The notes beneath the pieces are model-generated. The model was not told the DNA's origin and made no database searches. It saw only the letters and a list, made by a program, of their open reading frames with translations. Made by a program: the position numbers and the translations under genes. A stretch of 64,000 bases of DNA from contig OZ018417.1 in NCBI GenBank assembly GCA_963969595.1, positions 4,094,501 to 4,158,500 of the forward strand, written 5' to 3'. Position 1 is the stretch's first letter; the number at the start of each line of letters is the position of its first letter. The stretch is from Neckera pumila (Eukaryota; Streptophyta; Bryopsida; Hypnales; Neckeraceae). This document shows, in pieces, positions 54,982-64,000 of this stretch.

Positions 54982-57685
54982 TATAAATGAAGGTTTTAGC
55001 CTTCCTCTGGAGACTAGCATTTTAAAGCAATTTTAGTCCTCTAAAGCTTAAAGAACTTTAGAGGTTAATCTCTAGACCTCATATATATACCAATTTTGTC
55101 AAAAATATACACATACCATAAAATTGACTTTCTTTTCTTTACCCTTTGCAAACACTTTGCATTCTCTATCTTTGGATGTATGAAAAGATTTAAAAAGGTC
55201 ATCTTATCAAATTTCCAATAACGTATACAATATTTCACCAGGGTTATCAACTTTACATTCTTCATAGAAATTTACACTCTACGTTAAATTTTTAAGTTTT
55301 TTTTAATTTTATATACAAATGAAACGAGATTTTTTATTTTTTTAAACACACAGGCAATTCCCACTGAAATGAAACAAGATTTCATTGCAAAGGGTTAAAA
55401 TATAGGACCGCCGGACACAAGCGGAAGGGACTGCAAATAAGACAAAACAAAGAAACAAACAATAAGACCGACTAGACAAGAGAGAGCACTCTATGTGAAA
55501 TTTTGAAATTTGTTTACATTTTATAATTGATAGGAACTAATACTACAGTATCCAAAAACTTCACAATAATTACTAACAATTGTGATAATAATCTTGTGTG
55601 CACTTATGTACCCATCCTTGGTAAATAATTGTACACAACCAGGTTCTAATTTCAAATGCAAAATCCTATTATAAATGAGTGACTAAACTTCAGTTCATTG
55701 TGCCTTCCAAGCAATGGATATTTTCTAATTGCTAAATATCCAAACTTCTTGCAAAAAGGTCTCAAATATCCTATCCTATGACTACCTATAGCATAATCCT
55801 TTAGTGACTGTGGTTGATTTGGAGGCCGAGTCATTTTTTCAATATATACTTTTAAAAACTTAATTTGGAATGAGCTTTGAGCTAGATAAATATGATTGGA
55901 CTATAGAAATTGAAGCTATAAGGCCTTGACAATGTATTGCCATAAGAATGAAGTTGATTGAAGCTTTCATTTAGACATAAGAATGGCTCAAAGATTGAAG
56001 TGAGAACTGAATCTACTACAATTAAGCAAAAAGTGTCTCTAAAGTAGGTGGCTCAAAATTCTCTCACATTCTAAAACACTCCACTCCTCAAATATACATT
56101 GTTTGTATATGTTGGTTTTCCATCTTCACAAGAATGTACAAAAAATGTACATTTCATGGTTTTTAAACCTCTGCCGTTTGAACTTCAAAACTTCATAACT
56201 AAATCCATAAAATTCCAAAAAATATGAAATAACTTGGACTAGATGCCGATTCTACTTGCTTTTCAAATTTTTTTTAATGAAATATAAATCAAAATTTTTA
56301 CCTCCCCAAAACTCAATTTCAACTCTTAGATGGGTAGTTTTGGGCCCTTCTATCTTAGCTAATCCATGTACATCCTTGGATTTTACGGATTAGATGGTGG
56401 TAGGCTTGCCAAGAAACATTGTTGCCTTCATAGCTTGTGTATTTTGATAGAAATTTGCCTAGACTGAAGCTTATTTGTATATTTCCTTGGCCAGCTCAAA
56501 CTAGCATAGCTCACACATTATTGCATGCTTTGCCAAACAATTTGGTTTAAAGTGAGCATTTAAAGATGCTTTAACTCCATTCCTCTTTGGATTTTTACAA
56601 ATTAGGTGTATTTTGACCTACAACAAGCCTAGAGTCCATAAATTGACCAAAATGTGGTCGACTAGTCACTAAAGGGTCAAGGTGTCCTAACTATTGGAGA
56701 TGCAAGGGTCTTGAATCTTTCTAAGCTTTAATCTGATTTAGTGGTTCTTAGATGATAGAGGATTTCATACTATTTCCAAAAAACTAAAGTTTATTGGAAT
56801 CAAACGCTCCGAGCAAAAGTTGTGTACGGATGAAGTTTGACCGCTACTTAGCTCATCAAACTTTATCCATGGTTTCCTATTGGTTCTCGTTGTTAATTTC
56901 ACTCAATATTTTTACTCAAGGCCTGAATTGGGTTGCCCTAGCTATTTCAAACCCTAAGTTTTTATGGATAAAGTTACCCTAATTTACCCAATTATCTCTT
57001 TTTTTATCCCATTGATAAGGATTCCTCAAATTTTTACTAGTCTTGGTGGATTTTACGCTTCGAGTTTACTTTATCCTTACTAAATTACTATTTTACTTCT
57101 AGATTTATTTTTATCAACCTAAGTTATTGATAGATGAAAGTTGATCTATAATTTACTGTTACAACTTCATCCACTAATTACGGTTGTTATAAATTCCTAG
57201 TTTGACTTTTATTTTCACTTTTTCCTTCTAAATTGACACTACTTCTTAGTTTTTTAGATTTTTAGATTTTTGGATGATTTTTGGGTAAGTTCATCCGGTT
57301 CTTAGGTCAAACTTCATCCGCTTGTAACTTTCTCGTTTTAACTCGGAATTGGACGTACTTTATCTTTTCAGAAACCTCTTGACTTCTAGTTTCTATTTCT
57401 AAACAAAAATCTGACCTAACTTGTAGTCTAAGCTACTCTAGCTCTCGGCCCTCTTCTAATTACGTTAAATTAGGAGAAAACTAGACAAGGACAAGTGGGG
57501 TTTTAGCGGCCCACCTTGTATTGTAGGTCGTGGATGCGGTTGTTGAGGTTCGCCTTTTTACCATTTTTTCCCTCTTGACGTGTGTACAAATGCGTGGGCG
57601 TTTCTTGGGTTGGGGAAGATTTGGATAGAAGTGGTAGATTTTGCTGTGCTTCCTTTTTTTTGTTTTTCCTTCGTCCTTTTCTACT
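54982..57685. other. AT-rich sequence, nothing recognised
   Basis: A small hairpin (CCTCTAAAG and CTTTAGAGG near 55,031-55,057) is visible. No gene, motif or transposon boundary was found. Confidence 0.4.
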
Positions 57686-57687
57686 AT

Positions 57688-57770
57688 TCTCTTACACCAC
57701 GACTTTTTGTTCCTAGCTCTTTTACACCATGACTTTTGCTCCTAACTCTCTTACACCTTGACGGCAAGTT
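57688..57770 (+). repeat. Short tandem repeat, period about 37 bp
   Basis: CTCTTACACCACGACTTTT, CTTTTACACCATGACTTTT and CTCTTACACCTTGACGG follow one another with a CTAGCTC or CTAACTC linker. Confidence 0.7.
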
Positions 57771-57994
57771 CTTTTTTATTCTTACACTTACACTTCCAGT
57801 GGCCCCAAATGGTTGGGGGGATTTTCCCTAATCTATTCACTATTGATCTTCTCTCCTACTTCATCTTCTTCCTTAGGTGTTCTTTCCAAGTTCTTTGTTT
57901 TTGTGGTTGTGGAGAGCTTGTGTGAGTTGTGTGGGGAGTGATCGTATGAGCTTTGCAAGTTAATTTTTACTTCAACACGAGTTCTCTTCCTCAC

Positions 57995-58917
57995 ACTACA
58001 AAAAAAGCAACACTTATTTATTCATTTAGACTTACAAAATTTTCAAATAAGTTTTTGTCATTCAAATAACATTTAAATGACCATGGTTGGAATTCTATGT
58101 ACAATGGAATTTTGTTTTTTAACTTAATCATTCAAAATTCAATGTTTTTTAAACTCAACAGACTTTGATGTCTAATATGACATAGTAAAACAACTTTTTT
58201 CAAAAAGCTTTGAACTAATAAAAGCTGGGAAATAAAGCTAACTTTCATCTCCAAAAAACCGTTTGAAAGTTTGAGCCCCCAATAAAAAGGTATGGACAAA
58301 GTTCAGAGAGGGGTTGAAATGAACACTTTCTTTGGCATTTTTAAGCACCCTCTCTGAATCTTGTCCATAACTTTTGACCTGAGATTTGAAATTTGAAATG
58401 GATTTTTGGAGATGAAACTTAGTTTGATTTCCTAACTTTGATGAGTTTTCAGTTTTTTGAAAAAATTTGTTCTACTATGCCAAAATGGCCTCCAAAGTCT
58501 GCTGAGTTTACAATGGGAAACAAAAAGTACATAAATGGAAAGAAAAATTTAGTTTGTTTACATGAGTTAATGGTTAGCTTGATGGTCAAGGGCCTTGCAC
58601 TTCAAGCCATGAGGTGCAAGGTTCAAACCCTTGTGCCTTCATCCGCCCACATGGCGCCACCACATAGGTGGTTTGTCCATGTCGACCAAATCAACAACCG
58701 CATTAACACTTTTTTGATTGAAAAGCAACACTTTTGGGTCAAAATTAACAAAAAATGAATATTTTTCTATTGATGAACAACAAAAAAATGTCAATTTGGA
58801 CATCCAAATCAACAATTTTTGGTTGCACAATGTCCAAATTGACACGTCCTAATTAACAAAAAAATCAACACTTTTTTGTTAAATAGTTGTTAATTTGGAC
58901 ACAAATTTTCTAGTAGA
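57995..58917. mobile_element. Foldback CACTA-type element, 923 bp, TSD TCA
   Basis: It starts CACTACAAAAAAAG and ends TTTTCTAGTAGAG, with TCA on both sides (57,992-57,994 and 58,918-58,920). The interior forms a long inverted repeat: about 58,137-58,335 pairs with about 58,340-58,515 (for example GGACAAAGTTCAGAGAGGG with CCCTCTCTGAATCTTGTCC). It carries a tRNA-like SINE head. It is related to the element at 59,400. Confidence 0.7.
58560..58690 (+). repeat. tRNA-like SINE head
   Basis: It shows A box TAGCTTGATGG (58,575-58,585) and B box GGTTCAAACCC (58,620-58,630), spaced as in pol III promoters, with an enlarged anticodon-arm-like stem CCTTGCAC/GTGCAAGG. It is not a tRNA: the acceptor stem does not close. 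Confidence 0.55.
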
Positions 58918-58944
58918 GTCATTTTAGTTTTTCCTTTTTGGTAG

Positions 58945-59100
58945 AGTTCTACTTCGACTCCCCTCTACCTTCAACTAAACTTCTACAAGGTCCTACTTCA
59001 ACTTCTACCTCCAACTAAACTTCTACAATTTTCTACTTCTACTTTGACCTCTACTTTTATAATTTCCTACTTCTACATGCTAGCTTTTAGTCCAACTACT
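58945..59100 (+). repeat. CT-rich TTCTAC repeat
   Basis: Irregular TCCTACTTCAACTTCTACC-like units; simple-sequence expansion. Confidence 0.6.
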
Positions 59101-59192
59101 CTAATTTTTGGTTTAGTTTTCCCCTGCCCTAATTAGTTTCTTTTTCCTTCTTTCCTAGGAGTGAATAAAAAGGAACAAAAAAAAATAGAATT

Positions 59193-59370
59193 TTGGCCCG
59201 AGGCGTGGCTGCGAGCTGGAGTCCCTGGTGAGCGGTGGTTTGCTCGACTGTTGGCTGAGGGCCCACCTACGATACTTGGCCCGGCTTCTGTTGGAAGCCC
59301 GCTGTGGTGTTTGGCCTGGCTGGCTAGGGTTGGCCTGGTTTGGCTGGCCCTGACTTAGCTGGGTCGCCCG
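59193..59370 (+). other. Isolated GC-rich island with TGGCCTGGCTGGC repeats
   Basis: About 180 bases of GC-rich DNA sit in AT-rich surroundings between two foldback elements. A 65-codon frame (59,161-59,358) runs through it but looks like repeat translation (WLARVGLVWLAL). The origin is unknown. Confidence 0.4.
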
Positions 59371-59785
59371 ATGGCCTTTTTTTTGGTATTCAACTATTAC
59401 ACTAGTAGAAAAGATGTGTCCAAGTCAACAAAATATCAACAAATTCTTGTTGAATTGGATACTATATTGTCCATTTTAACAATTTTTTGTTGATTTTGAT
59501 ACACATTAATAAAATCAACACTTTTTTGCTCATTTGGATACTTCAACTAAAAAATCAATACTTTTTTGTTCCTTTTGACTTACAAGAATCTCAAGTAAAT
59601 TTTTTTATTTGAAAAATGTTTAAATCACCATGGTTAGTATTATATGTACAATTTATATGTTTTTTTAGAACCTAATCATTCACAATTTGGTATTTTCTTA
59701 AATCAAGGGACTTTAGAGGCCATTTAGGCATACTAAGACAGTTGTTTTCAAAAAACTTTCAACTATTCATAGTTACAAAATCAAG

Positions 59786-60722
59786 TTAACCCCTAAAGCC
59801 CTGAACATGCTTTTTGTTTGAGAACATAGCGTTTTTGGGCAGCTCACTATGAGCGGAGTTTTTAATTTTTCTTTAAAATATTCACACAACATTTTTCTGA
59901 GGAGTAGCTTTAAGGCCCAACAATTTTCATAACTTTTGACTACATAATTAAAAAGTTATTGCATGATATGTCATTTTCATTGTCGGCGGGCAGTTCGGGC
60001 AGCAAAAAAAACTTCTTAAAAAATCACTTTAAAAAACATTTGAAATTGGTTCTTTAGATTTGTATGTACGCGGGAAGCTTTGAATCATTCCATTTGGATT
60101 GACAAGTCAAAAGTTATGAGGACTCTTAATTTGAAGGTAGTTATGGAATTCCAACTCTAAAATAAATTTTGAAATCCTTTATTTAACTCACTTTTCAATA
60201 TTTTTGAAAAAAAATAAAACCATTGGGTGTAGATTGTTTATTACAAACATTACAACCATTGGGATTGGCATTTTTCAATTCTATAAATAAATTCTTAACA
60301 ATTTAGTGTTTTGAATCATTCTCTACCTCATCCTACTTACTATTTTTTTCCTATATGTTGTACAATTCCAAATGACCAGAAATTTTTCAAGCATGTAGCC
60401 AACTTGCCTTAAGGAATAATTTCAAAAAGTGACCACCATTTTGGACATTTTTTCATACAAATGTGACCTTGTGAAGGGCAATTGTCTGTTTTTTCACAGG
60501 GACAAAAAATGGATTTTTGTCAATTCAAATGCTATTATCTGACAATCCACATGGCGATAAATTTTGAAATTTTTTCCACATCTTCTTAAACAATTTTACT
60601 ACAATATCCTATGGTTACAAGTGTCCAAACATGATTTTTTTCTAAAATTTGGCACTAGTATTAGAAATGGCAATTTTAGAGCGCTTTTAGTGAAAACATG
60701 GTAAAAAAACTTTAGGAGTTAA
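59786..60722 (-). mobile_element. TTAA-family element with demonstrated TTAA duplication
   Basis: It is flanked by TTAA (59,786-59,789 and 60,719-60,722) with core ends CCCCTAAAG and CTTTAGGAG. The opposite arm of the host foldback (around 60,893-60,910, inverted) still shows the empty site AAATCAAGTTAACTCTTACC, proving insertion at and duplication of TTAA. Confidence 0.85.
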
Positions 60723-61044
60723 CTCTTACCTCCAAAAATTCTTTTGCAATTCCAAGTCTCTAGTCAAAAGTTATAGACAAAATTCAGAGAGGGTGTTTTA
60801 AAATGTTAAAAAGAATGTCCTTTCCAATCCCTCTTTGAATTTTGTCCATAACTTTTGACTTCAGACTCAAAATTGCAAAAGAATTTTTGGAGGTAAGAGT
60901 TAACTTGATTTTGCAACTTTTATTAGTTGAAAGATTTTTGAAAAAAGTTGTTTTACTGTGCCTAAATGGCCTCTAAAGTCTGCTGAGTTTGAAAAACATT
61001 GAATTTAACTAGCAATATCTAAATAAACAAAAACGGAAACTCAC

Positions 61045-61125
61045 ATGTACGTGGATACTTGGTGTGTTGGTAAAGGCCTTGTACTATAAGCAAGGGGTGC
61101 AAGGTTCAAATCTCATTGGCATCCC
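61045..61125 (+). repeat. tRNA-like SINE head, second copy
   Basis: A-box-like TTGGTGTGTTGG (about 61,059-61,070) and B-box-like GGTTCAAATCTC (61,103-61,114) lie at the same place in the foldback element as the copy at 58.6 kb. Confidence 0.45.
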
Positions 61126-61235
61126 TTGCTTAGGTGGCCGCTTGCCTAGGTGGTGGCTCCCTATTGGTTTGATCGGCTTAGGTGGCGGCTTGTCTAGGTG
61201 GAGGCTCTCCATTGGTTTGAATTGCCAAGGTGGCG
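61126..61235 (+). repeat. Tandem repeat, period about 48 bp
   Basis: TGCTTAGGTGGCCGCTTGCC and CGGCTTAGGTGGCGGCTTGT each continue TAGGTGGxGGCTC and CATTGGTTTGA; two units plus a partial. Confidence 0.75.
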
Positions 61236-61473
61236 CTTTTGTGATGATGTGGCATTTGTCACGTGTCAATTTTTGTATGGTCAAGTTTCCTTTAAGTTTT
61301 AATTTTTTTCTAATTTTTGAACTGACCAAATCAACAAAAATATCAGTACTTTCTTGTTAAAAAATCAACACATTTTTGTTTGCAAGTATTCAAATCAACT
61401 CGTCCAAATTAACAAAAAAATCAACACTTTTTTGTTGAATTTTTGTTGATTTGGTCACTAAATTTTTTACTAC

Positions 61474-61750
61474 ACTAAAAACTATATTTAGTGTTAGCAA
61501 CACTATTTACAAACCATGACATTAAATATCATTAAGCCTATTAAAGTAAATAACATTAATTGTAATTTCTAGTACTAAATATATTCTATGGTAAATCTGA
61601 AATCCGGAAATGTTTACATTTAGTGTTAGAACATATTAAAAAAATGAATTTGCAAAGGAAAAGATTGAAGACAAGGAAAATGATTGGGTGGGATAGGCTA
61701 GTAATTACACTAAATGCAATCCAACACTAAATATAGTTTTTAGTCTAGTG
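61474..61750 (+). mobile_element. CACTA-type MITE, 277 bp, TSD CTA
   Basis: The left end CACTAAAAACTATATTTAGT and right end ACTAAATATAGTTTTTAGTC followed by TAGTG are inverted repeats. CTA is on both sides (61,471-61,473 and 61,751-61,753). It sits in the last bases of the larger foldback element. Confidence 0.85.
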
Positions 61751-61799
61751 CTAATGTATAAATAGATGTAACAATTCTACCGAGATATAGAGCTCTAGA

Positions 61800-62200
61800 G
61801 TTGCTTTTTCTATGGAGGGAGATTCCCACTAGGGACTTTATCTCTTAAAGGCTAAACTTTGAAGGTTTCTAAGCTTGTCTTGGAAACTAAACTTTGGAAA
61901 AAATCCATCGGGGGGTTCAAAACTTTGCCGTTGAGTTAGATTTAACACCAGCTCTCGGATTCCCTCAACCCATAGGTCTAAAGCTTTGTCGTATGGTGGG
62001 CTTTTAAAACGCACTCTAGGAGTAAAAAAACTAGGAGTCAAAGCTCCGCTCTCTAAAAAGGGATCTACACAAACAAGAGCAACTTCAAAAAAGAAAAACT
62101 ATAAAACTTAGAAAAAGACAATCTCAAGGGGGTTCAAAGCTCCGCCGTCTCGAGGGAAGAATCACACACATAAGGCATTTTTAGAAGTGAACCAAAGACT
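61800..62200 (+). repeat. Irregular repeat around AAAGCTCCGCCGT
   Basis: AAAACTTTGCCGTTGAG, AAAGCTTTGTCGTATGG, AAAGCTCCGCTCTCT and AAAGCTCCGCCGTCTCG occur at about 61,919, 61,980, 62,040 and 62,137. No gene was recognised. Confidence 0.45.
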
Positions 62201-63720
62201 GCCAACACGACTACAGAAGCTAGTACAACGACACATGAATTGTACAAAACACTTACATACTAAAGGCCCCTCAGAGTGGCATCGCTAAGGTACGATGAGG
62301 GGTGGCTTTAGGATAAGTACAATACTCCAAAGAGTTCTCAAACACAAGTTGGTACTTCAACCAAAAACAACCCTTCAACTCACAAGTTAGTGACCCAAAA
62401 GACTTTAAATAAAGCCTAATGACTCATAAAACTTGCACACACAAGATAGAAGGACTCCCAAGACCTTCAAGAACTGAAAATTAAACAACAATGGAGTACA
62501 AAGTGCTCTAAAACACTATACAAATTGCTTTGGCAAAAACGCCAAAAAATCCTACATAAGTTAAACCCACGGATCCAAAACAAGAGTAGGGTGGTTTGAG
62601 AGGAAAATAGGCTCCCTTTTACAGATTTTCCAAGGTGCCCACCTCCTCAAGTAGTTTTATCAACTTAGATTTTTATCCTTATCTTTAAGATTTTCACGGC
62701 ATTTGGGTTTTACGTTGGTCCAACATTCTATCTTTTGGAGTTTGCCTTGAAATTTCAAACGGATTGCGCCAATGGCTTCAAAAGGCTTTTTTTAGCCAGA
62801 GAGACCCTCGCCCCCCTATTATGGCGTCTAAAACCTCTCCTAGGTTAACGCTAATTGAAGCCAGTAAAAGAATAAAAATCTTGATTTTGGAGTTGGCCTT
62901 TTCTAACTAAAGTAACTAGCTAAGGTTGTCAGGAATGTCTAAGGGAGTCTAAAAAAAGACCCCTTGTTGACTTGATTTTGACTTCCTACGCTCCCTTGAT
63001 GCCAGTCAACTACACGCAAATCCCGCCACATGGTTAATTTGGAGGAATGTCGCTAATTGGGCCACCTCTGGCTATCGAAATGCCATGAAACTTGTTGAAG
63101 CGCATTATTAACATAAAAGAAGCTATTCTTGTCTTTTGTGAGATTTTATCGCAACCCAGGGAATTTCCAAGAATTTTTTATTGTCAATTTAAGTAGTTGA
63201 TAGTCCGGAATGGATATTTCTTTTAGTCAAAAAATTTCAAAACCTCTCGAGAAACCTTTCATGGAGTTTCCCAAAAGATGTGCAAGTTTATAATCCTTCA
63301 CCCTTTACACGCTGATCTGGATGGAAATGGAAATTCTATCTCTTTTGAAATAACCGACAGTCAAAGAATCTTCCACATGCAAGGAAATCTTGGCGAATGG
63401 GTTTTGCTTTTGACCTCTTGGCATGTTTTCAAACCAAGAGCACAATTCAAAGGCCACAAATTCCTTTGCTGGTCCATCTTAAGAAAGTAACTCCTATAGG
63501 CTAACATTTGGGGTTTCAACTATTTCAACGATGGGGTGGAAAAACTGAAACCTCTTTAGAGGAATCTATCTAAGGACTCATCTAGACTTTCCTCGGACCA
63601 CTTTTAGCTACTAATTTACTTCAATTACTCAAAAGCTGCATCTTATTATCTTTAATATTCTTTAATTGTAATTATAACCTCTTTAACTTAGCACAAAATC
63701 CAAAGCCCTACAAAATGGCA
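62201..63720. other. Unassigned sequence
   Basis: No coding signature or transposon end was recognised. A frame at 63,278-63,490 is short and shows no motif. Confidence 0.4.
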
Positions 63721-63734
63721 TCCTTATAATGAAT

Positions 63735-63845
63735 TAGATGTTGCTCACTTGTACCTGAGATTATAATCATAAATTAATTCCTGAGACTATAATCATAATC
63801 ACATATTAATTGTTGAGATTATAATGATAATCATTAGTAGTTATT
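63735..63845 (+). repeat. Short tandem repeat, period about 36 bp
   Basis: CTGAGATTATAATCATAAAT, CTGAGACTATAATCATAATC and TTGAGATTATAATGATAATC follow one another. Confidence 0.7.
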
Positions 63846-63879
63846 GTGAAGTTTGGAAATTTAGCTCACAAATGGGTGT

Positions 63880-64000
63880 GGAATATAGATGTTCAAGTAA
63901 AAGTAAAATGTAAAAGTGAACTGTAAAAAGGCATGCTTAAGCCATTACCTATAAATAAAAAACACCTTCACAAATCCAAAACTCAAAGTGTTTTCAATAT
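63880..64000 (+). repeat. LTR-like promoter block, second copy
   Basis: It repeats the 33,040-33,150 block: GTTCAAGT...AAAGTAAAATGTAAAA, GGCATGCTTAAGCCATTACC, TATAAATA, ACACCTTCACAAATCC. It runs off the window end, so the LTR and its internal region, if any, lie to the right. Confidence 0.5.

Larger units (their letters stand above)
59400..61756. mobile_element. Foldback CACTA-type element with two nested elements
   Basis: It starts CACTAGTAGAAAAG. The right end, once the MITE at 61,474-61,750 is removed, reads TTTTTTACTAATG. About 50 bases at each end pair (GTCAACAAAATATCAACAAA with its inverse near 61,420). The inverted arms, about 59,690-59,785 plus 60,723-60,850 and 60,850-61,010, match those of 57,995-58,917. 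A TTAA-family element is inserted in the left arm and a SINE head lies in the right part. The 3-bp TSD is unclear (TTA/TAT). Confidence 0.6.

Noticed and set aside
58560..58690. Functional tRNA gene
   Set aside because: A and B boxes are present but no acceptor stem, T-arm closure or normal anticodon arm; SINE-type head instead.

Overview
The window is nuclear DNA of a plant, almost certainly a seed plant with a large, transposon-rich genome. The evidence is Ty3/gypsy and Ty1/copia retroelements of plant type, CACTA elements and CACTA-type MITEs, a Stowaway MITE, a GT-AG intron, plant-style TATA boxes, and long AT-rich intergenic sequence with very few genes. The multi-kilobase LTRs and old nested repeats would suit a gymnosperm or another giant genome, but the sequence alone does not decide this. 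No bacterial operon, CRISPR array or intact RNA gene is present.

Left third (1-28.2 kb): a nest of retroelements and transposons. The oldest visible layer is a decayed Ty3/gypsy pol fragment (26.5-27.4 kb). Gypsy element B sits upstream of and against it: its RT is at 4.1-4.9 kb, its integrase at 17.1-18.2 kb, and its 3' LTR at 18,220-26,463. Three later insertions broke B: gypsy element A (integrase end plus 3' LTR, 1-4,099), a 12.1-kb CACTA transposon (4,966-17,087), and a nearly intact Ty1/copia element (20,757-25,680, minus strand, one 1,327-codon polyprotein) inside B's LTR. A third copy of the same gypsy LTR is a solo LTR at 45,411-49,936 with a 5-bp target duplication; it proves the LTR limits. 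These LTRs are about 3.3 kb, begin TGTCGCA and end TGCGACA, and carry their own promoter plus a coding region of about 550 codons with a coiled coil.

Middle (28-45 kb): AT-rich DNA with an 8.1-kb-spaced duplication containing a 1,300-bp tract that is nearly identical, a 1.8-kb insertion of odd composition, a scrap of organelle-type small-subunit rRNA, a 1.6-kb solo LTR, a dispersed family of about 0.93 kb inserted at TTAA (copies through the whole window), minisatellites, and a probable small secreted-peptide gene (promoter at 44.7 kb, two exons ending at 45,268).

Right third (45-64 kb): the solo LTR with a smaller solo LTR and a palindrome-array MITE inside it, foldback and CACTA-type MITEs, a Mutator-like element with an 11-bp duplication, two related foldback elements (58.0-58.9 and 59.4-61.8 kb) each holding a tRNA-like SINE head, and otherwise unassigned AT-rich sequence.

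How it works together: essentially only the copia element looks close to functional as a mobile element, and its RT active site carries a D-to-E change. The only convincing host-type gene is the small peptide gene, whose probable 3' UTR is split by the solo LTR. Everything else is a stratified record of insertion, deletion and possible gene conversion.
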